This document shows, one piece after another, positions 1-6,526 of a stretch of 30,869 nucleotides of DNA. The stretch is taken from contig NZ_GL870929.1 in the NCBI RefSeq assembly GCF_000190695.1, positions 1,425,816 to 1,456,684 of the forward strand, read 5' to 3'. This DNA is from Kingella denitrificans ATCC 33394. GTDB taxonomy: Bacteria; Pseudomonadota; Gammaproteobacteria; Burkholderiales; Neisseriaceae. Below the pieces are notes generated by a model. It worked only from the letters and a program-made list of their open reading frames with translations, did no database searches and was not told the DNA's origin. Every line of letters starts with the position of its first letter. Positions within the stretch are counted from its first letter, which is position 1. A program made the position numbers and the translations under genes.

Positions 1-1002
1 CTCCATAAATATGTTTTCATAGCGCGAACAATGGTTTTGCACCATTTCGGCAAATCCGCTATCCAGCGAACCCGTGGTGGAATACAGCGTTTTCCCTTGA
101 AAAGCCGCACCAAAGCTCGGATGGTCTTCCGGCAGGCGGACATGCGTGCAAACGCCCAAGAAACCGTTCACTTTCACCACTGCATCAACCAAATGATTTT
201 CCGATATTTCAATCGGATATTTTGAATTTTTGGCAATCCGCTCCGAATAATTGAACACCTTCTTAAACGGACGGACAATAATCCGGCCATGCGCATCCAC
301 TACCAAACCGCGCATTTCCAGCAACGCATCGTTGAACCGGTTTTCATAAAACACCGAACTGCGGTATTTCAACACGCGCAATTTAGGATATTTTTGCGAT
401 GTTTTCGCTGTGAAATCACGTTGCCCGCATTGTAAAAACCTTTGTGTAACGTATGTTTGCTGTGTTTCGTCAAAATCCAGCGGCATCCGGTGGAATTTCG
501 CCATTTCATCAATGACAGCCTGCTTCGCCGCAGAAATCGGCTGTTCGGCAGGCACATGGATTTCGCCTTTTACCCGATTTTGGTTTAATCGGAAATACGC
601 CGCCAACACATCGCTTTCAGGCACATGGTGCAGATTTGGATAAAAATTGTGCAATCGGTATACTTCTGTTTCAAAACCGAATTTTTTTGCCAAATCCAAC
701 AGGGAACGGCACGCATTGGCTTTTTGATTAGTGTTCGAATTGATGATTAAAATTGGGTTTTGTTTGTGCTGCTGTCCAAATTTCAGCGTATTTTTCAATG
801 CCGCCATTCCCTTTTGCTGTGCTTGGGCAAGGGCTTCCCTGCTGAAACGATACACGCCGTTTTCATCGGTCAATTCTTTGTCGTTTTCAATGTGTACGAT
901 TTGCGCATTGGGAAATTCTTTTTGAAATTCTGCTATTTTTTGTTCCGCGAATGTAGATTTGCCCGAACCTTGATGGCCGCGCAATAAAATAAATTTTTGC
1001 AT
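1..1002 (-). CDS. Polynucleotide kinase-like / T4 Rnl1-like RNA ligase fusion, partial (3' end off window)
   Basis: I read this open frame directly from the minus strand; it has no stop up to the window edge (334 residues seen). The N-terminus has a P-loop, GHQGSGKST (about residues 9-17), followed by a NEDD4BP2/Pnk-like kinase pattern (END..., then GVYRFSREAL). The C-terminal part carries RGLVVDAHGRIIVRPFKKVFN and then KVNG at about residue 277. This is the layout of the T4 RNA ligase 1 family, in which the lysine of KxDG/KxNG takes the AMP. Inferred role: phosphorylation of 5'-OH RNA ends and ATP-dependent sealing, that is tRNA repair in the cytoplasm. I chose the ATG at 1002 because AGGA lies 9 bases upstream; the in-frame ATG at 1008 has only 3 bases of spacing. 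The gene diverges from rtcR and has a sigma54 promoter at 1085-1100. The remaining nucleotidyltransferase motifs lie outside the window, so ligase activity is inferred. Confidence 0.85.
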   Translation of the reverse strand, partial: MQKFILLRGHQGSGKSTFAEQKIAEFQKEFPNAQIVHIENDKELTDENGVYRFSREALAQAQQKGMAALKNTLKFGQQHKQNPILIINSNTNQKANACRSLLDLAKKFGFETEVYRLHNFYPNLHHVPESDVLAAYFRLNQNRVKGEIHVPAEQPISAAKQAVIDEMAKFHRMPLDFDETQQTYVTQRFLQCGQRDFTAKTSQKYPKLRVLKYRSSVFYENRFNDALLEMRGLVVDAHGRIIVRPFKKVFNYSERIAKNSKYPIEISENHLVDAVVKVNGFLGVCTHVRLPEDHPSFGAAFQGKTLYSTTGSLDSGFAEMVQNHCSRYENIFME

Positions 1003-1025
1003 TTTCATCTTTCCTGTTTTGTTGT

Positions 1026-1053
1026 GATGCAGGTTATCCTGCAATACTGCATC
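1026..1053 (-). promoter_or_regulatory. Competing hairpins in the ligase 5' leader
   Basis: GATGCAG (1026-1032) can pair with CTGCATC (1047-1053). Alternatively TGCAGG (1028-1033) can pair with CCTGCA (1038-1043). The two structures share a strand and cannot form together. They lie between the predicted start of transcription (about 1073) and the Shine-Dalgarno sequence of the ligase. The pairing is visible in the sequence; any regulatory role is inference. Confidence 0.35.
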
Positions 1054-1084
1054 ATTCCGCGAATGTGCAGGCTGCTTTTCTATT

Positions 1085-1100
1085 TGCAAGCATTGTGCCA
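1085..1100 (-). promoter_or_regulatory. Sigma54 (-24/-12) promoter of the RNA ligase gene
   Basis: On the minus strand the sequence reads TGGCAC-AATGC-TTGCA, a perfect match to the RpoN consensus TGGCAC-N5-TTGCW. The start of transcription would be near 1073, giving a leader of about 70 bases before the ligase ATG. The neighbouring divergent gene encodes RtcR, an obligate sigma54 activator, so motif and context agree. Two direct DUS copies (1065-1079 and 1108-1122) flank the promoter. Confidence 0.88.
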
Positions 1101-1163
1101 AACAAAGTGCAGGCTGCTTTTTCTTCAAGCAATAGATTGAATATCAATAAAATATTTTTTATT

Positions 1164-1193
1164 TTGTTCGTTGTACAACATCTGCTTTATAAT
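1164..1193 (+). promoter_or_regulatory. Putative sigma70 promoter of rtcR
   Basis: A consensus -10 box TATAAT lies at 1188-1193, 35 bases before the rtcR ATG. The best -35 candidate, TTGTTC at 1164-1169, is 18 bases upstream and only partly matches TTGACA. This would give low constitutive expression of the regulator. Confidence 0.4.
1170..1179. promoter_or_regulatory. Palindrome GTTGTACAAC, candidate RtcR operator
   Basis: This is a perfect 10-base palindrome about 100 bases upstream of the predicted sigma54 start site, a usual distance for an enhancer-binding activator. It also sits in the -35 region of the likely rtcR promoter, which would allow autoregulation. No second copy was seen, so the assignment is tentative. 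Confidence 0.3.
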
Positions 1194-1228
1194 GAATTTT
1201 ATAGCTAAATAAATATAGATTTATAAAA

Positions 1229-2833
1229 ATGGATAGTTCAAAAAAGAATGTTGTGGTCAGTTTTCTTGGCACTGTTTTAGATAACAGCGGGCAAGGCAAT
1301 GGCCGATGGCGCAAATGGCGCCCCAATGTGGCCATGCACCAATACCCGGATTTCCAGTTTGACCGAGTGGAATTATTGATACAAACCAAATTTTTAGCGC
1401 TGGCGGAACGTATAAAATCGGATATTCAGCAGGTTTCGCCGCACACAGAAGTCAATTTCATACCGCTAGAAATGGAAAATCCTTGGGATTTCAGTGAGGT
1501 TTATACTAAGCTGCATGAATGGGCACACCATTACCCTTTTGATATTGAAAAAGAAAATTACATCACCCACATCACAACTGGCACACATGTCGCACAAATC
1601 TGCCTGTTCCTATTAGTGGAAAGCCGTCAAATCCCATCGGTTTTACTGCAAACAGCACCGCCCAAAAACCAGCAAAAAAATATGGTGAACGGCGATGTCG
1701 GCAGCTTGGAGTTCATTGATTTGGATTTAGCGCGTTACGATGTACTGGCTGAACGTTTGGCAGCGGTGCGCAATGACGCGGTTTTGTATTTAAAAAGCGG
1801 CATTCCCACAAAAAATCCAAACTTTAACCGCATGATTGCCGAACTGGAACAAGTAGCGCTGCATTCTCCTTCGCCAATTTTGTTGAGCGGTGCAACGGGC
1901 GCGGGAAAATCCATGCTGGCAAAACGTATTTACGAATTGAAAAAATCCAGGCATTTGATTTCCGGAAGATTTATCGATGTCAATTGTGCCGTTTTGCGTG
2001 GCGATGGCGCGGCTTCTGCATTGTTCGGGCACAAAAAGGGAGCATTTACCGGCGCAGCTGAAAAGCGGGACGGTTGGCTGAAAAGTGCCGATAAAGGCAT
2101 TCTTTTTTTGGATGAAATCGGCGAATTGGGCCTAGATGAGCAGGCTATGTTGTTAAAAGCCATTGAAGAGAAAAAGTTTTACCCAATCGGCAGTGACAGC
2201 GAAATTTCCAGCGATTTTCTGTTGATTGCAGGAACAAACCGTGATTTGCGTGCAGAAGTCCGCGCCGGCCGTTTTCGGGAGGATTTGTTTGCCCGAATCA
2301 ATCTTTGGCATTACCACTTGCCCAGTTTGGCACAGCGGCGGGAGGATATTGAACCGAACATTGAGCACCAGTTGGCATTGGTATCGCAGGAATTGGGGCG
2401 AACAACACGTTTCAATGCGGAAGCAAAAGCGGAATATTTGAAATTTTCTTTATCGGAACAAGCCCTTTGGCTGGGAAATTTCCGTGATTTGGCCGCCAGC
2501 ATCACCCGCCTGTCCACTCTGGCAACGCAGGGGCGGATTACGGTTGAATTGGTTCAGGCGGAAATCGAGCGGCTGAAATGGGGCTGGCAAGACGGATTTG
2601 AAGATGCGAACCAGTGTGCGGACAATATGTGCAGGCTGCCTGAAAATTTGGATTATTTCGACCGGATGCAGTTGGAAAATGTCATTTTGGTTTGCCGGAA
2701 ACATCAAAGTTTGGCAGCGGCAGGGCGGGTGCTGTTCAATGTTTCCCGTTTGGCCAAAGAAAAACCGAACGATAGCGATAGGTTACGAAAATATCTGGCG
2801 AAATTCGGCTTAACTTGGGATGACGTTACGTAG
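1229..2833 (+). CDS. rtcR: RtcR, RNA-damage responsive sigma54 activator (CARF + AAA+)
   Basis: RtcR-family regulators bind damaged-RNA ligands through an N-terminal CARF domain and then activate sigma54 RNA polymerase at RNA-repair operons. The 534 residues match the usual length. The N-terminus has family signatures such as FLGTVLD, RWRKWRP, NPWDF and HITTGTHVAQIC (about residues 10-130). The AAA+ domain has Walker A GATGAGKS (221-228), the sigma54-contact loop GAFTGA (271-276) and Walker B LFLDEIGE (about 292-299). The ATG at 1229 aligns with the start of E. coli RtcR, but no clear Shine-Dalgarno sequence precedes it. In enterobacteria RtcR drives rtcBA. Here its divergent partner is a kinase/Rnl1-like ligase instead, with a perfect sigma54 promoter between the two genes. 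Confidence 0.95.
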   Translation: MDSSKKNVVVSFLGTVLDNSGQGNGRWRKWRPNVAMHQYPDFQFDRVELLIQTKFLALAERIKSDIQQVSPHTEVNFIPLEMENPWDFSEVYTKLHEWAHHYPFDIEKENYITHITTGTHVAQICLFLLVESRQIPSVLLQTAPPKNQQKNMVNGDVGSLEFIDLDLARYDVLAERLAAVRNDAVLYLKSGIPTKNPNFNRMIAELEQVALHSPSPILLSGATGAGKSMLAKRIYELKKSRHLISGRFIDVNCAVLRGDGAASALFGHKKGAFTGAAEKRDGWLKSADKGILFLDEIGELGLDEQAMLLKAIEEKKFYPIGSDSEISSDFLLIAGTNRDLRAEVRAGRFREDLFARINLWHYHLPSLAQRREDIEPNIEHQLALVSQELGRTTRFNAEAKAEYLKFSLSEQALWLGNFRDLAASITRLSTLATQGRITVELVQAEIERLKWGWQDGFEDANQCADNMCRLPENLDYFDRMQLENVILVCRKHQSLAAAGRVLFNVSRLAKEKPNDSDRLRKYLAKFGLTWDDVT

Positions 2834-2848
2834 TAAATATTCATTAAA

Positions 2849-2890
2849 AAAGCAGCCTGCACTTTGAAAAATAAAGTGCAGGCTGCTTTT
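2849..2890. terminator. Inverted DUS pair, terminator of rtcR
   Basis: AAAGCAGCCTGCACTTT and its reverse complement face each other across a 7-base loop, ending in a T run. They lie 15 bases after the rtcR stop. The pair is symmetric and could also stop transcription coming out of the tRNA gene on the other strand. Confidence 0.75.
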
Positions 2891-2893
2891 GAT

Positions 2894-2968
2894 TGGCCTC
2901 GCCAACAGGAATCGAACCTGTATTTCACGCTTAGGAGGCATGCGTTCTATCCGTTGAACTATAGCGAG
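2894..2968 (-). tRNA. tRNA-Arg (anticodon CCT)
   Basis: On the minus strand the acceptor CTCGCTA pairs with TGGCGAG. The D arm is GTTC/GAAC. The anticodon stem CATGC/GCGTG holds the loop CTCCTAA, which gives anticodon CCT (reads AGG). The T arm contains GGTTCGATTCC. The 3' CCA is encoded (2894-2896). Length is 75 bases with CCA. It is a single gene between rtcR and the DUF441 gene. Confidence 0.95.
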
Positions 2969-2971
2969 TCT

Positions 2972-3421
2972 TCAAACTTTTCCCACAAAAAGAGACAGTA
3001 ATCCGGCGGCAATCAGCGGCCCTACGGGAATGCCGCCAAGAAAAGCAACGCCGATAATCGTGCCCAACATCAAACCGATGACCACGGTGGGCTGTTCCGT
3101 CATCAGCGGTACACCGCGCCCTGCCAGCCATGCAACAAATATGCCGATACAGATAGCGCCAATCATTTTAAGACTGGCCAATTCAGTAATATGCGGCAAA
3201 GCGATTTTGCCCGACACAAGCGGACTCAATACACCGATGGTCAGAACGATAATCCCTACATACACACCGTGTTTTTCAATAAACGGCAAGTAAGCGGAAA
3301 GTGCTGTCTGCTGGATAAGCAATAATAAGGCGGCGGAAATGGTCAGCGTGCTGTTGTTGCTTAACACGCCTAACAGCGTCAATGTGATTAAAAATACTGC
3401 AACATAATTGATATTTGCCAT
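2972..3421 (-). CDS. DUF441 family (YeaL-like) inner membrane protein
   Basis: This 149-residue, very hydrophobic protein has about four to five predicted membrane spans. Glycine-rich turns such as IGVLSPLVSGKIALP and the C-terminal VAFLGGIPVGPLIAAGLLSL are typical of the DUF441/YeaL family. Molecular function is unknown in the family. The start codon overlaps the stop of ispB by one base (TAATG), so it is probably co-translated as the second gene of that transcription unit. The tRNA-Arg gene follows only a few bases after its stop. Confidence 0.85.
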   Translation of the reverse strand: MANINYVAVFLITLTLLGVLSNNSTLTISAALLLLIQQTALSAYLPFIEKHGVYVGIIVLTIGVLSPLVSGKIALPHITELASLKMIGAICIGIFVAWLAGRGVPLMTEQPTVVIGLMLGTIIGVAFLGGIPVGPLIAAGLLSLFVGKV

Positions 3422-4395
3422 TATGCGGCCCGCACTACCGATAATTCTGCCATTTGCCGCATGGCTTGGGTAACTTCGTTATCCGGAAGGCGTTTCAGAC
3501 AATGAATGGCTTGGTTCACCGCTTCTTTGGCCTGTGTCATGCAGTATTCAAGCACATCAGATTCGGTAACGTATTGATGAATTTTGTCGAAATAAGCACG
3601 GTCGGCATTTTGCAAAGCGGTGCGGACATCTTGACGCGCCGCTTGACTGCCTTGCTGCATCAAATAAATCAGCGGCAAAGTTGGTTTACCTTCCGCCAAA
3701 TCATCGCCGACATTTTTACCGATTTGTTCCACACTACCCGAATAATCCAGCACATCGTCCACAATCTGAAATGCGGTTCCCATATACATGCCGAACTCTT
3801 TGAGTGCCCGTTCCTGTTCATCATCAGCACCCGCCAAAATAGCGCCGACTTGTGCCGCCGCTTCAAAAAGTTTGGCCGTTTTATATTGAATTACCTGCAA
3901 ATACTGCTGCTCGGTAATGTCCACATTGCCGATATTCATCAACTGCATCACTTCGCCTTCGGCAATGATGTTGGTTGCATCGGCCATCACTTCCAAAATT
4001 TTCAAGCTGCCAGAACCCACCATCAACTGAAAAGCGCGCGTATATAGAAAGTCGCCCACCAACACCGCCGCTGCATTGCCAAACAAATTATTAGCGGTTT
4101 TGCGACCACGCCGCAATTCGCTTTCATCGACAACATCGTCATGCAACAGCGTTGATGTGTGGATAAATTCCACCATTGCCGCCAGAGAATACAGTTTATC
4201 GTCATCATACCCCAGGCATTTGCCGGACAAAATCGTCAATATAGGGCGCAACCGTTTTCCACCCGAACCAATAATGTATGTACCGATTTGGGAAATCAAT
4301 GCCACATCAGATTGAACTGCACGGTTAATGACCACATTCACCCGACTTAAATCGGCTTCAAGATTTTGTTGAAAATAAGGAATAGCAGTCAGCAT
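3421..4395 (-). CDS. ispB: Octaprenyl diphosphate synthase (long-chain polyprenyl synthase)
   Basis: This enzyme extends farnesyl diphosphate with isopentenyl diphosphate to make the side chain of ubiquinone. The 324 residues are the normal length. The first aspartate-rich motif is DDVVD (86-90), followed by RRGRKTANN, and the second is DDVLD (213-217). The small-residue chain-length region before the first motif (VEFIHTSTLLH) and the overall sequence resemble IspB rather than the short-chain enzyme ispA further along. In many bacteria ispB sits next to rplU-rpmA, as it does here. Confidence 0.93.
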   Translation of the reverse strand: MLTAIPYFQQNLEADLSRVNVVINRAVQSDVALISQIGTYIIGSGGKRLRPILTILSGKCLGYDDDKLYSLAAMVEFIHTSTLLHDDVVDESELRRGRKTANNLFGNAAAVLVGDFLYTRAFQLMVGSGSLKILEVMADATNIIAEGEVMQLMNIGNVDITEQQYLQVIQYKTAKLFEAAAQVGAILAGADDEQERALKEFGMYMGTAFQIVDDVLDYSGSVEQIGKNVGDDLAEGKPTLPLIYLMQQGSQAARQDVRTALQNADRAYFDKIHQYVTESDVLEYCMTQAKEAVNQAIHCLKRLPDNEVTQAMRQMAELSVVRAA

Positions 4396-4566
4396 AATTT
4401 GTCTCTGGTTGGCAAAACAAAGGCGTGATTATAGCAAAATTTGCTATGCGATAACACCGTGCAGGCTGCTTTTAGCAAAGTGCAGCGCGCCTTTATTGGC
4501 GTTTCATATCATTCATGTTGAAAGCAACATTATTTCAACGAAATTTTAATCATCACCAAAACGCAA

Positions 4567-4598
4567 AAACCTGCCAATGTTTTCACATTAACAGGTTT
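4567..4598 (-). terminator. Intrinsic terminator of rplU-rpmA
   Basis: On the minus strand AAACCTGTTAATGT pairs along its full 14 bases (two G-U pairs) with ACATTGGCAGGTTT, closed by a GAAA tetraloop and followed by TTTTT. It lies 17 bases after the rpmA stop and is unrelated to the DUS repeats. Confidence 0.85.
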
Positions 4599-4614
4599 CC
4601 AAACCATATCGATT

Positions 4615-4887
4615 TTAGTTTTCCGCGCCTTCGTATGGACGGATGCTTACAGTTTTGCGGTTCAATGCACCTTTGGTGGTAAATTCCACATAACCATCAA
4701 CTTTTGCAAACAAAGTGTGGTCTTTACCCATGCCTACATTGTTGCCTGCGTGAAATTTGGTGCCGCGTTGGCGAACAATGATAGAACCAGCAGGAATCAA
4801 CTCATTGCCGTAGGCTTTCACGCCCAAGCGTTTAGCTTCTGAATCGCGACCGTTGCGGGTGCTACCGCCAGCTTTTTTACTTGCCAT
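4615..4887 (-). CDS. rpmA: 50S ribosomal protein L27
   Basis: The 90-residue protein begins MASKKAGGSTRNGRDSEAKR and continues with GVKAYGNELIPAGSIIVRQRG and FHAGNNVGMGKDHTLFA, the invariant L27 pattern. L27 reaches the peptidyl transferase centre of the 50S subunit with its N-terminus. No N-terminal leader of the type cleaved in Firmicutes is present. It lies 26 bases behind rplU in the same operon and ends at a strong terminator. Confidence 0.98.
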   Translation of the reverse strand: MASKKAGGSTRNGRDSEAKRLGVKAYGNELIPAGSIIVRQRGTKFHAGNNVGMGKDHTLFAKVDGYVEFTTKGALNRKTVSIRPYEGAEN

Positions 4888-4913
4888 GTTAGATACTCCT
4901 AGACTTGTTTAAA

Positions 4914-5222
4914 TTAGCCAATAGACACGATTTCGATGCGTGTGTAGTTTTGGCGGTGACCTTGACGTTTTTGGTAGTGTTTGCGGCGGCGCATTTTGAA
5001 AATGCGGATTTTTTCGCCGCGGCCATGTTCTACCACTTTTGCGACAACTTTCGCACCGGATACGAAAGGCGCACCCACTTGAACTTTATCGCCGTCAGCA
5101 ATCATCAAAACTTCAGTCAGTTCGATTTGGCTGTCGAGTTCGGCAGGTATCTGTTCTACGTTTAATTTCTCGCCAACGGTAACTTTGTATTGTTTACCGC
5201 CGGTTTTTACGACCGCGTACAT
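4914..5222 (-). CDS. rplU: 50S ribosomal protein L21
   Basis: The protein starts MYAVVKTGGKQYKV and ends with the basic stretch FKMRRRKHYQKRQGHRQNYT, both diagnostic of L21. An ATG four codons earlier (5234) is in frame, but the ATG at 5222 gives the usual 102 residues and has GGAG at a good distance upstream, while the earlier one has no ribosome binding site. It is the first gene of the rplU-rpmA pair. L21 binds 23S rRNA in the 50S subunit. Confidence 0.97.
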   Translation of the reverse strand: MYAVVKTGGKQYKVTVGEKLNVEQIPAELDSQIELTEVLMIADGDKVQVGAPFVSGAKVVAKVVEHGRGEKIRIFKMRRRKHYQKRQGHRQNYTRIEIVSIG

Positions 5223-5319
5223 ACTCAACTCCATGAGAATTTATGGTTAAAAATATCCTGCGTTTCCGCAGAACTGGAAACGCGTCATTATGCCGATATT
5301 TTTTTGTTTTGTCAAAATT

Positions 5320-6207
5320 TTAATGGTTTCGGGCAACCACATATTCCGCCAGCTGGCGCAAATACTGCGCGCGTTCGTCAAATACTGCCAATTCGGTCAC
5401 TGCTTCGCGCACCAGTTGTTCGGCATATTTGCGGGCAGCCTGCAACCCCATCAGCTTCACATAAGTCGGCTTGTTATTGTCGGCATCTTTACCTGCGGTT
5501 TTGCCCAATGTCGCCGTGTCTGCTTCGCAATCCAGCACATCGTCAATCACTTGGAATGCCAATCCCAATTTGGCGGCATACGCATCCAGCCGTGCTAATT
5601 GGTCGGCTGTGATTTGCGGGCAGCTCAAACCGCCCAGTTGCACCGCCGCCCGAATTAACGCGCCTGTTTTCAAACCGTGCATTTGTTCCAGTGCAGGCTG
5701 CTTCATATCTTTGCCCACATTGGCCAAATCAATAGCTTGTCCGCCCGCCATTCCCAAACTGCCGGAGGCTTTTGCCAACACCTGCACCATTTTCAACTGG
5801 CGTTCGGCAGGCAGTTCTGTGGCAGCGGACAAAATATCGAATGCCAGCGTTTGCAGCGCATCGCCCGTCAGTAATGCAACGGCATCGCCAAATTGCACAT
5901 GGCAAGTGGGCTTGCCGCGGCGCAGTTGGTCGTTGTCCATTTCCGGCATATCGTCATGCACCAACGAATAAACATGTATGCACTCAACAGCCGCCATTGC
6001 CGCTTCGCAGGCAGCCTGCACCGAATCACCCAGTTGCGAAGCCGCCCAAACCAGCAAAGGCCGCAGCCGTTTGCCGCCATCCAGCGCGCTATACCGCATG
6101 GCTTCGTGCAGCACGACAGGTTCTTGGCTGATTTGGGGCAGTTTTTGCTGCAATATGATTTCGGTTTGTGCCGCAACACGTTTTTGCCACAACTGCAAGT
6201 CATTCAT
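5320..6207 (-). CDS. ispA: Farnesyl diphosphate synthase (short-chain, IspA type)
   Basis: The enzyme condenses isopentenyl and dimethylallyl diphosphate to geranyl and then farnesyl diphosphate, the precursor used by IspB and by undecaprenyl synthesis. The 295 residues match IspA. The first aspartate motif has the bacterial two-residue insertion, DDMPEMD (85-91), followed by DNDQLRRG; the second is DDVLD (222-226). The start overlaps the end of xseB by eight bases, an xseB-ispA arrangement common in proteobacteria. DUS copies lie within the coding sequence (about 5435, 5693 and 6010), read as ordinary codons. Confidence 0.95.
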   Translation of the reverse strand: MNDLQLWQKRVAAQTEIILQQKLPQISQEPVVLHEAMRYSALDGGKRLRPLLVWAASQLGDSVQAACEAAMAAVECIHVYSLVHDDMPEMDNDQLRRGKPTCHVQFGDAVALLTGDALQTLAFDILSAATELPAERQLKMVQVLAKASGSLGMAGGQAIDLANVGKDMKQPALEQMHGLKTGALIRAAVQLGGLSCPQITADQLARLDAYAAKLGLAFQVIDDVLDCEADTATLGKTAGKDADNNKPTYVKLMGLQAARKYAEQLVREAVTELAVFDERAQYLRQLAEYVVARNH

Positions 6208-6430
6208 TTTCTTCTAATTCCAAACTGCGTAATTGATTTTGGTTCAACACCTGCAAAAGCTGCTCCGCCGCCGTCAATTTGTTTTGGCAAAACTGAACCA
6301 GCTCAACGCCTTCCTGATAATTAGCCAACGCATCTTCCAGAGAAACCACGGGATTTTGCAAATTCTGCACAATCACTTCCAATCGCGCCATCGCGTCTTC
6401 AAATTGTTTAGGAGATTGTTTTCGTGCCAT
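6200..6430 (-). CDS. xseB: Exodeoxyribonuclease VII small subunit
   Basis: This short, mostly helical protein has the XseB signature FEDAMARLEVIVQNLQ followed by SLEDALANYQEGVELVQFCQNKL. XseB binds in several copies to XseA to form exonuclease VII, which degrades single-stranded DNA. I chose the ATG at 6430 (76 residues) with GGTGGA upstream; a GTG at 6439 would add three residues. It overlaps ispA by eight bases and is probably translated with it. xseA is not in the window. Confidence 0.92.
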   Translation of the reverse strand: MARKQSPKQFEDAMARLEVIVQNLQNPVVSLEDALANYQEGVELVQFCQNKLTAAEQLLQVLNQNQLRSLELEENE

Positions 6431-6503
6431 TTTATCCACCGTTTAAAACGGCCATTATAAACAAAATCCATTCAAAAAGCAGCCTGCACCCTTTCCCGCT
6501 TCC

Positions 6504-6512
6504 TGTGGATAA
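6504..6512 (-). other. DnaA box (exact)
   Basis: TGTGGATAA (TTATCCACA on the minus strand) lies in the short gap between dprA and xseB. It is the leftmost member of the DnaA-box cluster that extends to about 15 kb. Confidence 0.45.
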
Positions 6513-6526
6513 ATTTCAGTAACTTT

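Noticed and set aside
31..987. Several plus-strand open frames at the left edge
   Set aside because: They lie opposite the kinase/ligase gene, whose minus-strand frame is uninterrupted for 334 residues with recognisable motifs.
3454..4047. Plus-strand open frame of 197 codons
   Set aside because: Antisense to ispB; composition is that of a shadow frame and no family is recognisable.
4475..4500. Degenerate DUS pair after the ispB leader as a terminator
   Set aside because: The second arm (GTGCAGCGCGCC) is mutated and direct rather than inverted, so no stable hairpin forms.
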